Source: Caballeronia sp. NK8 (lineage in GTDB: Bacteria; Pseudomonadota; Gammaproteobacteria; Burkholderiales; Burkholderiaceae). From it: a stretch of DNA of 64,000 bases. Both the position numbers and the translations under genes were made by a program. Below, piece by piece: positions 17,734 to 26,302 of the stretch; within the stretch, counting starts at the first letter, position 1; every line of letters begins with the position of its first letter. The stretch spans positions 1,426,001 through 1,490,000 of the forward strand of contig NZ_AP024323.1 of the NCBI RefSeq assembly GCF_018408855.1, given 5' to 3'. The notes below the pieces were generated by a model. That model was not told the DNA's origin and did no database searches. It saw only the letters and a program-made list of their open reading frames with translations.

Positions 17734-19209
17734 ATGACGAATCCAACTTCTCCCTCGAATGAACGCCCGCTCGACATGATCATCTTCGGCGGCGGCGGAG
17801 ACCTGGCGGCGCGCAAGCTGCTGCCTGCGCTCTACATGGCGCACATGCACTGCAACCTGCCCGCCGACACGCGCATTCTCGCGATCGGCCGCAAGGACTG
17901 GGCGCGCGAGGATTACCTGAAAAACTTCATGGAAGAACAGGCGCGCCCGTTCATCGACGCCAAGGCGTTCGATGCGCAGTCGTGGGACAAATTCCTCGCG
18001 CTGTTCGACTACGTGCGGGTCGACGTGGAAAACCCCGGCGACTTCCAGCGTCTGGCGCAGGCCGTGCGGCCCGGCTCGCAGCGCGTGCTGTATCTGTCGA
18101 CGTCGCCGGAACTGTTCGTCACCATCTGCGAGAACCTCGACAGCGCCGGCATTCTCGATGACCACGCGCGCGTCGTGCTGGAAAAACCGCTCGGTCACGA
18201 TCTCGCCTCCGCGCGCGCGATCAACGATGCGGTCGGCAAGCACTTCAAGGAAGAGCAGATCTATCGCATCGACCATTATCTCGGCAAGGAAACGGTGCAG
18301 AACCTGATGGTGCTGCGCTTCGGCAACGCGATCTTCGGGCCGCTGTGGCAGGCGCCGTACATCAAGAGCGTGCAGATCACGGTGTCGGAGACGGTGGGCG
18401 TCGGCAGCCGCGCGGGCTTCTACGATCACACCGGCGCATTGCGCGACATGGTGCAGAACCACTTGCTGCAACTGTTGTGTATCGTCGCGATGGAGCCGCC
18501 CGTATCGCTCGATCCGGACGCCGTGCGCGACGAGAAGCTGAAGGTGCTGAAATCGCTGCGGCCGATGACCGTCGCCGATACCGCGCGCGATACCGTGCGC
18601 GGCCAGTACACGGCGGGCGCGGTGGGCGGCGAGGCGGTGAAGGGCTATCTCGAGGAGCCGAACGTGCCGGCCGACAGCCGCGCGGAAACCTTCGTCGCGT
18701 TGCGCGCGCATATCAACAACTGGCGCTGGGCCAATGTGCCGTTCTTCCTGCGCACGGGCAAGCGCATGCAGAACCGCCGCTCCGAGATCGTCATCGACTT
18801 CGCGGACCTGCCGTTCTCGATCATTCCGGACGGCCCGCGTCATTACGGCAACCGGCTCACCATCACGCTGCAGCCGGAAGAATCCATTCAGCTTCAGATG
18901 ATGGCAAAGGAGCCGGGCAGCGGCATGCATATGCAGCCGGTCACGCTCAATCTCGATCTCCAGCAGGCGATGACGCAGCGGCGCGCCGAGGCGTATGAGC
19001 GCCTGTTGATCGACGTGATTCGCGGCAGGCTCACGCACTTCATGCGGCGCGATGAACTGGAAGCGGCGTGGACGTGGGTCGAACCGATCCTCAATGGCTG
19101 GAAGGAACTGGGCGATCGGCCGCGTGGATATACGGCGGGGACGTTCGGGCCCGCGGCGTCCAGCGCGCTGATGGCGCGGGAGAATCAGGCCTGGGCGGAA
19201 GAGGCTTGA
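17734..19209 (+). CDS. zwf: Glucose-6-phosphate 1-dehydrogenase
   Basis: 491 residues, full family length. N-terminal dinucleotide-binding loop FGGGGDLAARKLLPALY, and the active-site signature RIDHYLGKETVQN that contains the catalytic His. VLEKPLGHDLASA and LLQLLCIVAMEPP are further family blocks. It oxidises glucose-6-phosphate to 6-phosphogluconolactone with NADP, feeding the Entner-Doudoroff and pentose phosphate routes. No pgl, edd or glk gene is adjacent, so this is a stand-alone copy. It converges on the FUSC gene with a 43-bp gap. Confidence 0.95.
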   Translation: MTNPTSPSNERPLDMIIFGGGGDLAARKLLPALYMAHMHCNLPADTRILAIGRKDWAREDYLKNFMEEQARPFIDAKAFDAQSWDKFLALFDYVRVDVENPGDFQRLAQAVRPGSQRVLYLSTSPELFVTICENLDSAGILDDHARVVLEKPLGHDLASARAINDAVGKHFKEEQIYRIDHYLGKETVQNLMVLRFGNAIFGPLWQAPYIKSVQITVSETVGVGSRAGFYDHTGALRDMVQNHLLQLLCIVAMEPPVSLDPDAVRDEKLKVLKSLRPMTVADTARDTVRGQYTAGAVGGEAVKGYLEEPNVPADSRAETFVALRAHINNWRWANVPFFLRTGKRMQNRRSEIVIDFADLPFSIIPDGPRHYGNRLTITLQPEESIQLQMMAKEPGSGMHMQPVTLNLDLQQAMTQRRAEAYERLLIDVIRGRLTHFMRRDELEAAWTWVEPILNGWKELGDRPRGYTAGTFGPAASSALMARENQAWAEEA

Positions 19210-19252
19210 ATCGCTGAATCGCGATGTACACGGCGGTGCGGGTGGCGCGGTG

Positions 19253-20545
19253 TCACCGCATCGCGGTGTGCGGCGACCGCCTCGCCCTCCACCCCGCCCC
19301 CACCGCCATCACCCCCGACAGCACCACGACCCCGCCCAGAATCCCCGCCAGCCTCATGGCCGCCGGCATCGGATCCGACGACCAATGATGATCCTGCACG
19401 AACACCATGATGAACGCGATGCTGAACTGCCGTCCGACATAGCTCGCGCCTTGCGCGCCCGTCTGCACGTGGCACCCTATCCACACGCCGGCGCACAGCG
19501 CGATCATGCAGGCGAACGCGTTCTCGCCGAGCACCGGCAGTAGCGCAAGACTCACCGCGCCCGCCAGCAGACAACCGATGAACCGCTGCACCATGCGCTC
19601 CGCAACCGGCTTGTGCGTCGGCTTGCCGAGCGCCGATGCGGGCAGGATCAGCACGGCGACCGCCGTCACCATCGCCTGCGCGAAGCCCGGCAGATTCCAC
19701 GTGTAGGCGAGCGCCGCCAGAATCATCACCGACCACGCGGCCTGCCACGCGAGGCGCTTGCGCATCGCGAGCGCGGTCTGCTCGGCGCGCGCGATATGCA
19801 TCGCATCGAGCGCCTGCACGGCCTGCGCGGCATCGGAAGGAATCACGGTGACGGTCTGCGCGTTGACGCCATCGACGCGATCGACCGTCGATGCCGCCTG
19901 CGCGCGCGGCACCGGCGCCGTCCCGCGCGACTTCCGATAGTGCTGCACGCCCGCATGAAACAGCGCCGACACGGCCACGCTCGCTACCGTCCCGACGATC
20001 ACCTCCGCCACCCGCAGCAGCGCGAACGACGCCGTCGCCGCCGCCGACACGAGCCGATGCGCCTCGAACGTCACCATCAGCGCCGTCACCGCGCCGAGCA
20101 CCCACGCGTAGCCCGCGTCGGACACGAGCGCGCGATACACCGACACGCCCACGATCAAGCCGAGCAGCGGCACGAAAAACCACGGCATGTCGCCGATCAC
20201 AGGCCCCGCCACCGCGCCGATGAGCGCGCCCGCGACCGTGCCGACCACGCGCTGCACGCCGCGCTGCGCGCACGCCGAGAACTTCGACTGCATGACGGCA
20301 AAGCCGCTGATGGCCGCCCACCAGATGTTGCTCAGGTGGAACGCATAGGCGAGCGCTACGGCGAGTCCGACCGACAACATCGCCTGCGTGGCGAAGAGCG
20401 CGCGCGCCGGCGTCGGTCTGATGGCGACGAGTTCGCGCCCCAGCGCGCCGAACGCATCGCGGATGATGTGGGCAAGCGCGCCCAGCGCCGCTGCGCTTTC
20501 GTGTTGAATAGGATGGGCTTGGCGCGGGGAATCGTCGGTGGGCAT
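19253..20545 (-). CDS. FUSC family inner-membrane protein
   Basis: 430 residues. Two hydrophobic blocks, each with several helices (about 50-175 and 260-400), surround a soluble middle region, the layout of fusaric-acid-resistance-like (FUSC/YccS) proteins. The first block contains ALFATQAMLSVGLAVALAYAF and WWAAISGFAVMQ; the second has AWSVMILAALAYTW and FIGCLLAGAVSLAL. Family members are linked to efflux of aromatic acids. No membrane-fusion or outer-membrane partner gene is adjacent. Substrate unknown. Confidence 0.82.
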   Translation of the reverse strand: MPTDDSPRQAHPIQHESAAALGALAHIIRDAFGALGRELVAIRPTPARALFATQAMLSVGLAVALAYAFHLSNIWWAAISGFAVMQSKFSACAQRGVQRVVGTVAGALIGAVAGPVIGDMPWFFVPLLGLIVGVSVYRALVSDAGYAWVLGAVTALMVTFEAHRLVSAAATASFALLRVAEVIVGTVASVAVSALFHAGVQHYRKSRGTAPVPRAQAASTVDRVDGVNAQTVTVIPSDAAQAVQALDAMHIARAEQTALAMRKRLAWQAAWSVMILAALAYTWNLPGFAQAMVTAVAVLILPASALGKPTHKPVAERMVQRFIGCLLAGAVSLALLPVLGENAFACMIALCAGVWIGCHVQTGAQGASYVGRQFSIAFIMVFVQDHHWSSDPMPAAMRLAGILGGVVVLSGVMAVGAGWRARRSPHTAMR

Positions 20546-20634
20546 CGTTCTGGCGATTGTTCAGGCGTGTGCCTTGAGCGTAGCCGCCGATCGTCCAGAA
20601 GCAAAGCCGAACCGCAAAAGATGCGGCAAATCCG

Positions 20635-21273
20635 CTACACGCGCGAAGTCAGCAGCCGAATGCCCGCCGCGCCGAACACGAGCGCGAGGCAGGCATCGAG
20701 ACCGCGCTGGATGCGCTTGTAGATGCGCCGCGCGGCGGCCATCGAAAAGAGCGCGGCATAGCCGCCGAACACGCACGCGCCGATGCACAGGCACCCCGCG
20801 ACCACCGCGAGCATATGCCCCGGCCCCTCGCCCGCCGACGATCCGAGCGCCGCCACCGACATCCACACGAGAATCGCTTTCGGGTTGGTGAGATGCAGCA
20901 TCGCGCCGCGCGCGTAGAGCTTGCGGCCGCTTTGTCCCCGCGCATCCGCCGATGATTGACGCGCCGGCGGCTTCCATGCCGCGCGCCCCGACTTGAACGC
21001 GAGCCACAGCAGATAGATCCCGCCGCAGATCTTCACGCCGATGAGAAAGCCCGAGTACGCCGTCAGCGCGGCGGAGAGGCCGAGCGCGGCGAGCATCGCC
21101 CAGAAGAACGAGCCGGACATCACGCCCGCGGCAAACGCGAACGCCGCGCGCCGCCCCGACGTGCTCGCAATCGACATGATCGCGAGATTGCTCGGCCCGG
21201 GACTTGCCGTGCCGACGAAATACGCCGAGTAAGCGATCAGCAGATTCGTGCTGAAAAAGACGTGGCCGTTCAT
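20635..21273 (-). CDS. LysE/RhtB family amino-acid exporter
   Basis: 212 residues, six membrane helices. The N-terminus (LIAYSAYFVGTASPGPSNLAIMSIASTSGRRAA) holds the PGP-N motif of the LysE/RhtB family, and LHLTNPKAILVWMS is the second family signature. Members export amino acids such as threonine, homoserine or lysine. The start at 21273 begins the conserved region; an open extension to 21351 is not similar to the family. It lies between FUSC and phoD on the same strand, with 88-bp and 93-bp gaps. Confidence 0.9.
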   Translation of the reverse strand: MNGHVFFSTNLLIAYSAYFVGTASPGPSNLAIMSIASTSGRRAAFAFAAGVMSGSFFWAMLAALGLSAALTAYSGFLIGVKICGGIYLLWLAFKSGRAAWKPPARQSSADARGQSGRKLYARGAMLHLTNPKAILVWMSVAALGSSAGEGPGHMLAVVAGCLCIGACVFGGYAALFSMAAARRIYKRIQRGLDACLALVFGAAGIRLLTSRV

Positions 21274-21366
21274 GGCGGTTGCGGGTCCGTTCGAATGCCC
21301 GTCAGTGTGCGCGAACGCAGGCCGAAGCGTCCATGAACGCTTCGCATCCACGTGGGCAGGCCAGTT

Positions 21367-22983
21367 TCACGCCTCCGGATCGAGCTTGACTTCGTAGAGC
21401 GAGCGGCCATTCAGATCATGCAGCGAGACGGTCAGTGCGCGGCTCGCGGGATCGATCTTGGCGCGGCCATAGAACTGTTGCAGCGCCGCGGGCGAGCGGT
21501 TCTGCGGGTTGTCCTTCGGCACGCTCACGTAGCGCAATTCCGGACCGAAGGTCATGTCGAGATCGTTCGGGCCGAAGGTGCCCGCGTTGATCGGGCCGCC
21601 GACGAATTCCCAGAACGGCTTGAACTCGGTGAACTTCGCGCGCGACGGATCGTAGTGCGTCGCCTGCGCGTAGTGCACGTCGGCCGTGATCCACACGACG
21701 TTGCGGATGTCCTCCTGCTTGATGAAGCGCAGGATCTCCGCCAGCTCCAGTTCGCGTCCGAGCGGCGCGCCGTTTTCCGCGTTGGCCCAGGCTTCGAACG
21801 TGCCTTTCGGCACATCGGGGTTCGCATCGGGCACGACGAGCGAGATCGGCATGTCGCTCGCAATCACCTTCCACGTCGCGCGCGACGCCTTCAGCGATGC
21901 CTTCAGCCACGCCGTCTGCTGCGAGCCGAGGAACGCCGCATCGGCATCGAGACGCGTCTGCCGGTTCGGCGAATTCGCGCCGCGATACGAACGCTCGTCG
22001 AGCATGAACACGTCGAGCAGCGGGCCGAACTGAAAGCCGCGATAGACCTGCTCCGGATCGAGCTGATTGATGCGGTACGGGTTGTATTCGAACATCGCCT
22101 GCTTCGCGCGCGCTTCGAGCAGATCGATCGAGCGCGTCTGATAGCGCTTCTCCGCCTCGCCGATGCGCTGACCCGGATACCAGTTGTTGCGCACTTCGTG
22201 ATCGTCCCATTGCACGATAAACGGCACCTCGGCGGCGAAGCGGCGCTTGTTTTTGTCGAGCTGGTTATAGGCGAAGGCCGCGCGATAATCGTCGAGCGTC
22301 TGCGCGACGTGCGACTTGCCTTCGGTGACGAGGTTGGTCCACAGCGTGCCATCGGGCAGACGCACGTCGGCTTCGATCACGCTGTCGGCGTAGATCTGAT
22401 CGCCCTGATGGATGAAGAAATCCGGCGACTCGCGGCGCATCGCTTCATAGATGCGATAGCCGCCGAAACGCTCGTTGATGCCCCAGCCCTGCCCGGCTTC
22501 GTCGCCCGAAAAGACGAAGCACACCGGCTTGTCCGCATCGAGCGATGCCGTGCGCAAACGTCCCGTCACGGGCTCGCTATGCGCCTTGCCATCGACGAGA
22601 TCCTGAAAGCGCACGCGATAGAACACGTCCGCGCCGGGCGGCAGGCCGGTGAGATCGACGCGCGCCGTGAAGTCGCTGCCCTCGAGCGCCGCCGGCCCGA
22701 TGCGCCGCTGAAACGTCCTGAAGTTCTCGCTCGTCGAATATTCGACGATCATGCGCGCCGGCCGGTCCGCGCGGCTCCACACGATGCCGCTCGTCGCGGT
22801 GACGTCGCCGCTCATCACGCCGCCGGGCAGTTGCGGACGCAGCTTGTCGGCGGTGACGACGGCGGGCGCGACGCCTTGCGCGAGTGCATCGGCGAGACCC
22901 GCGCCCGTGAGGGCGAGTCCCGTGCCGGAAACGAGTCCCTTCAGCAAGGTGCGTCGGGACGGTTTGACGATGCGATCCGGCAT
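21367..22983 (-). CDS. phoD: Alkaline phosphatase D (PhoD), Tat-exported
   Basis: 538 residues. The N-terminus carries a twin-arginine signal (SRRTLLK at 9-15, hydrophobic stretch, then ADALAQ). The PhoD N-terminal beta domain is followed by the metallophosphatase domain with GDQIYAD, WDDHEVRNN, FMLDERSYR and WITADVHYAQ, which bind Fe and Ca. It hydrolyses phosphodiesters and monoesters in the periplasm or outside under phosphate limitation. AGAGGAAG directly upstream supports the ATG. The start overlaps the 3' end of the uspA-like gene by 43 bp. No Pho box was identified by eye. Confidence 0.94.
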   Translation of the reverse strand: MPDRIVKPSRRTLLKGLVSGTGLALTGAGLADALAQGVAPAVVTADKLRPQLPGGVMSGDVTATSGIVWSRADRPARMIVEYSTSENFRTFQRRIGPAALEGSDFTARVDLTGLPPGADVFYRVRFQDLVDGKAHSEPVTGRLRTASLDADKPVCFVFSGDEAGQGWGINERFGGYRIYEAMRRESPDFFIHQGDQIYADSVIEADVRLPDGTLWTNLVTEGKSHVAQTLDDYRAAFAYNQLDKNKRRFAAEVPFIVQWDDHEVRNNWYPGQRIGEAEKRYQTRSIDLLEARAKQAMFEYNPYRINQLDPEQVYRGFQFGPLLDVFMLDERSYRGANSPNRQTRLDADAAFLGSQQTAWLKASLKASRATWKVIASDMPISLVVPDANPDVPKGTFEAWANAENGAPLGRELELAEILRFIKQEDIRNVVWITADVHYAQATHYDPSRAKFTEFKPFWEFVGGPINAGTFGPNDLDMTFGPELRYVSVPKDNPQNRSPAALQQFYGRAKIDPASRALTVSLHDLNGRSLYEVKLDPEA

Positions 22984-23531
22984 GGCGAGCTTCCTCTCGA
23001 ACTGTACGATGGGCTAGTGGCGTGCTGCGTCGAATCGCCGATGGTAAAACGTAACGGTGTCGCTTTTGTTGCAACGGGCGCTTCATTGTCCGCGTGATTC
23101 GTGGCGATCAGCACGCGCCGGTTGCTGTGACGGCTCACCGCATCGGACACGCGCTCTTCCCAGAAGCGCCAGTTCGTGGCCCTGCTGCGGCCGATCACGA
23201 TGAGGTCCGCATCGAACTCGCGCGCCGCCTGCGCGATCGTGCGTGCGAGCGTCGTGCCGCTCGGCAGGTCCATCGTCACGCACAGGCCGTTGATGCTCGA
23301 TGCGCGTATCGCCTGCAAGGTGCGCTTTTCGACTTCGCGCGCGAGCTGTTCGATGTGCGCGAACGCCGCGCCGAAATCATGCTGCGCGGACGATACGGCC
23401 CAGAACGGCATACGGTCGACCACATGAAGGGCCGTGAGGCGCGCGTTGAATTCGCGGGCCCGCGCGATGCCGAGCGCGAGCGCGGCATGACTCAGGCCCG
23501 GCCCCACCGCGACGAGAATGTGCTGTTGCAT
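22941..23531 (-). CDS. Universal stress protein family, with atypical C-terminal tail
   Basis: 196 residues. Residues 1-150 are a UspA domain: MQQHILVAVGPGLSHAALALGIARAREF, DLIVIGRSRATNWRFWEERVSDAVSRHSNRRVLIAT. The ATP-binding G-x2-G-x9-G signature is degraded (GRSRATNWRFWEERV). Normal family members stop near 145-150; this frame continues about 45 residues of Ser/Pro/Thr-rich sequence and ends inside the N-terminal region of phoD. The tail may result from loss of the original stop codon. Downstream of the terB-like gene and upstream of phoD on the same strand. Confidence 0.82.
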   Translation of the reverse strand: MQQHILVAVGPGLSHAALALGIARAREFNARLTALHVVDRMPFWAVSSAQHDFGAAFAHIEQLAREVEKRTLQAIRASSINGLCVTMDLPSGTTLARTIAQAAREFDADLIVIGRSRATNWRFWEERVSDAVSRHSNRRVLIATNHADNEAPVATKATPLRFTIGDSTQHATSPSYSSRGSSPCRIASSNRPDAPC

Positions 23532-23564
23532 GATGTCGTCTCCTTGTGTCGAACGTCGCGCGCT

Positions 23565-23951
23565 TCAGTGCATGCGCCACGCGCGCCTGACCGCATCGAT
23601 CACGGCGGCTTCGGTGAACGTCATCACGCCGTCCGCGACCACCGCGGATTCGCAGAGCGTGAGCACATCGCGTCGCATTCGCTCGCAGCGCACTTCTTTG
23701 GCGAGCTGCTGCACGACATGCGGATCGACGCGGCACGCCTCTTCCCAACTGAGATACGCATCACGCATGAGGTCCTCGCACACCTCCTGCACGATCTCAT
23801 GCAGCTCGCCGGGATCGAGCCCGAGACGCGCGTAGAAACCGCGCCGTTCGAGCTCTTCCACTTCGGCGCTGCCGATATGCCCGTCCGCGATCAGCGACAT
23901 CACGACGATGCGCGCGGCCGCACGGGGACTGTCCGATGGATAGTGGCGCAT
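23565..23951 (-). CDS. TerB-like tellurite-resistance family protein
   Basis: 128 residues, helical and acidic. The segment ARIVVMSLIADGHIGSAEVEELER matches the metal-binding first repeat of TerB-like domains, and LTLCESAVVADGVMTFTEAAVIDAVRRAW the second (ADG-x-x-x-x-E). Family members have been linked to stress and membrane-associated functions; this one has no ter operon beside it. Start at 23951 chosen over 24056 because the upstream frame overlaps the divergent promoter region and has no similarity. Likely co-transcribed with the uspA-like gene 33 bp downstream. Confidence 0.8.
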   Translation of the reverse strand: MRHYPSDSPRAAARIVVMSLIADGHIGSAEVEELERRGFYARLGLDPGELHEIVQEVCEDLMRDAYLSWEEACRVDPHVVQQLAKEVRCERMRRDVLTLCESAVVADGVMTFTEAAVIDAVRRAWRMH

Positions 23952-24164
23952 GACTCTTCTCCTCGATGAAACGTGGTCGACGAAAAGCGGTGCGAGTGTT
24001 TTCGATGAGACCGCGCCGCCTGGTTGAATCACATCGTAGGGACGGAGAATGAGCATCGAATGAGCGCGTCATACCCGCACGGTATGGGCCTAGTCCGCAT
24101 CGGTATTGGACGCGGCGCGCGTTGCTCTCGTACGCTCCGGCGGATACCAAGAACGGAGATAACC

Positions 24165-25502
24165 ATGAGCACGCCTCTCGATATCGCGTCGCTGATCGAC
24201 AAGGAACGCATCCGGCCATTTCAGTGGGCCATCTTCCTGTTGTGCTTCGCGACCACCCTCTTCGATGGCTTCGACACGCAGGCCATCGCGTACACGGGCC
24301 CCGCCATCGTCGCGGCCTTCGGTCTTGCGCCCGGCGATCTCGCGCCGATCCTGATCGCGGGCACGCTCGGCATGACCATCGGCGCGATGACGCTCGGGCT
24401 CGTCGGCGATCGCGTGGGGCGGCGTCCGGCGCTGCTCGGCGGTGTCGCGCTGTTCAGCATCGCATCGCTGGCGACGGCGTTCGCGAGCGGCACGGAGCAG
24501 ATTCTCGTGCTGCGCTTCATCGCGGGACTGGGCATGGGCGGCTGCACGCCGGTGCTGCTCGCGCTCGCGGCGGAATTCGGACCGGCGCGGCATCGCGGCG
24601 CGATCATGACGGGCGTGCTGCTCGGCCTGCCCGCGGGCGCGATGCTCGGCGGCCTGCTCGCCGCGCGCATGATGCCCGTGATCGGCTGGCAAGGCGTGTT
24701 CATCGTCGGCGGTGCGGCGCCGCTCGCGCTGCTCGTGCTGCTCTGGTTCGCGCTGCCGGAATCGCTGCATTACCTCGTGACACGTTCGCGCGACGATCAC
24801 CGCGCCGCGCGCGACATGCTTTCGCGCATCGTGACCTGGCCGCTCGCCGACGACGCCCGCTTCGCGGTGCATGAGGCGAGCACGCGCGCGAGCGTCGCCG
24901 CGCTCTTTCGCGAAGGCAACGCGCGCAACACGCTGGCGATCTGGGCCGTCTACTTTTTCAACTGGATCGCGTGGTTCATGTTCCTGTCGTGGCTTCCGAC
25001 CGTGCTGAAGGCCGCGGGCCTGCCCGCCGCGCAGGCGCCGCTCGGCACGGTGGTCGTGAACGCGGTGTTCATCGTCTGCGCGATTCCGCTTTCCATCGTG
25101 TTGCCGAAGATCAGCACGCGGCGCCTGCTGATCGCGTTGCTCGCACTCGGTATCGCGATTGCCATCGGGCTTGCGTATGCGGGTACGTCGTGGGGGCTCG
25201 TGTTCACGCTCGCGGGCGCGGCCGGGCTCGGCATCGGCGGGCAACAGATCGCGCTCAACTATCTCGTGGTCGGCGCGTATCCGACGACGCTGCGCGCGAC
25301 GGCCACCGGCTGGGCCATCGGCATGGGGCGCGTGGGCGCGATCGCCGGATCGGCCGTCGGCGGCGCGTTCCTCAACATGGGCGGACCGAGCGGCTTCTAT
25401 CTGACGCTCGCCGTGCCGCTCGCCGCAGCGCTGCTCGCGGTCATCGCGATCCGCACGAACGAGCGCGAAGCCGACACGTCGCTCGCGCCCGCCCCGCACT
25501 GA
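24165..25502 (+). CDS. MFS transporter, AAHS (aromatic acid:H+ symporter) type
   Basis: 445 residues, 12 membrane helices. The N-terminus IRPFQWAIFLLCFATTLFDGFDTQAIAYTGP is the AAHS signature (DGFD-x-Q), with the MFS loop GLVGDRVGRRPAL between helices 2 and 3. Members import benzoate, 4-hydroxybenzoate, protocatechuate and similar aromatics with protons. No catabolic gene is adjacent, so the substrate is undefined. Start supported by ACGGAGAT upstream. Divergent from the terB-like gene. Three tandem CCACTGAT units follow the stop codon. Confidence 0.9.
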   Translation: MSTPLDIASLIDKERIRPFQWAIFLLCFATTLFDGFDTQAIAYTGPAIVAAFGLAPGDLAPILIAGTLGMTIGAMTLGLVGDRVGRRPALLGGVALFSIASLATAFASGTEQILVLRFIAGLGMGGCTPVLLALAAEFGPARHRGAIMTGVLLGLPAGAMLGGLLAARMMPVIGWQGVFIVGGAAPLALLVLLWFALPESLHYLVTRSRDDHRAARDMLSRIVTWPLADDARFAVHEASTRASVAALFREGNARNTLAIWAVYFFNWIAWFMFLSWLPTVLKAAGLPAAQAPLGTVVVNAVFIVCAIPLSIVLPKISTRRLLIALLALGIAIAIGLAYAGTSWGLVFTLAGAAGLGIGGQQIALNYLVVGAYPTTLRATATGWAIGMGRVGAIAGSAVGGAFLNMGGPSGFYLTLAVPLAAALLAVIAIRTNEREADTSLAPAPH

Positions 25503-25503
25503 G

Positions 25504-25527
25504 CCACTGATCCACTGATCCACTGAT
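25504..25527. repeat. Tandem 8-bp repeat, three units of CCACTGAT
   Basis: Three perfect head-to-tail copies immediately after the transporter stop codon. Probably a slippage-prone microsatellite. Confidence 0.8.
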
Positions 25528-25617
25528 CGCTGTCTGCGCAGGCCGAACATACGCCCTCCAAAAGCGTTCGCCGGCGCACGACAGTTCGCTTTTCTCCGCC
25601 CTTCTCCTTGCGCCCGC

Positions 25618-25640
25618 CGAGCCTTGTCACACAAGGCTCG
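25618..25640. other. Perfect palindrome, 10-bp arms
   Basis: CGAGCCTTGT and ACAAGGCTCG with a 3-bp centre. It lies between the transporter gene and the sigma-54-like promoter at 25661. There is no T run; it could be a weak terminator or an activator site for that promoter. Confidence 0.4.
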
Positions 25641-25660
25641 CATGCATTTCACGCGTGATC

Positions 25661-25676
25661 TGGCACGGCTGGTGCA
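25661..25676 (+). promoter_or_regulatory. Sigma-54-like (-24/-12) promoter upstream of endolysin-holin pair
   Basis: TGGCACG-N4-GTGCA. The GG/GC spacing is exact, and only one base of the TTGCA box differs from consensus. It faces the endolysin start codon at 25820, leaving a leader of about 135 nt. Confidence 0.65.
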
Positions 25677-25724
25677 TTAAGCCCTGCCGTCGCGTCATGA
25701 CTGCCTGCCACTGTTTGACGCGAC

Positions 25725-25758
25725 CGGGCCGGTCGCCTCGCGCGCCGGCCCGTTTCTT
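25725..25758 (+). terminator. Terminator-like hairpin in the endolysin leader
   Basis: Arms CGGGCCGG (25725-25732) and CCGGCCCG (25745-25752), then TTTCTT. It lies between the -24/-12 element and the endolysin start, where it could attenuate transcription. Confidence 0.5.
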
Positions 25759-25819
25759 CCGGCGCCGCGGTTCGACTCGCGAAGTTCCGGCGGCACGTGC
25801 AGGCGCCAAGGAGATCACC

Positions 25820-26302
25820 ATGAACAGTTTCGATGACGCCTTCGAAGCGCTGATCGGCAGCGAAGGCGGTTACTCGTTCCATCCGGCGGACCCGGGCGGC
25901 GAAACGATGTGGGGCGTGACGGCGCGCGTCGCGCGCGGCTACGGCTATGCGGGCGCGATGAAGGACCTGCCGCTCGAACTCGCGAAACGCATCGCCAAGC
26001 AGAAGTACTGGGACCCGCTGCATCTCGACGAATTCGATCCGCGCGTCGCCTTCCAGATTTTCGATGCGAACTACAACGGCGGCCTCGTCGTGCTGTGGAT
26101 GCAAAAGGCATCGGGCGCGAAGGAAGACGGCAAGTTCGGCCCCGATACCGTCGATGCCGTGAAAGCCGCCGATCCGATGCGCTTCGTATTGCGCTTCATT
26201 GCCTATCGATTGCGTTATCTGAAGGGCCTGCATGCCTGGCCGACGTTCAGCCGCGGCTGGACCGAGCGCATGGCGACGAATCTTCTTCTGGGAGCAGCAT
26301 GA
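25820..26302 (+). CDS. GH108-type phage endolysin (N-acetylmuramidase-like)
   Basis: 160 residues. The N-terminus DDAFEALIGSEGGYSFHPADPGGETMWGVT is the glycosyl hydrolase 108 signature with the catalytic Glu of the EGGY motif. The C-terminal part (QIFDANYNGGLVVLWMQKA, DGKFGPDTVDAV) matches the peptidoglycan-binding-3 domain that follows GH108. It should cleave glycan strands of murein. No signal peptide is present, so it needs the holin encoded next (4-bp ATGA overlap). AAGGAG precedes the ATG. No phage structural or replication genes are nearby, so it is an orphan lysis pair. Confidence 0.88.
   Translation: MNSFDDAFEALIGSEGGYSFHPADPGGETMWGVTARVARGYGYAGAMKDLPLELAKRIAKQKYWDPLHLDEFDPRVAFQIFDANYNGGLVVLWMQKASGAKEDGKFGPDTVDAVKAADPMRFVLRFIAYRLRYLKGLHAWPTFSRGWTERMATNLLLGAA

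Noticed and set aside
25504..25527. CRISPR-like repeats
   Set aside because: Three contiguous 8-bp units without spacers are a microsatellite; no cas genes are present.
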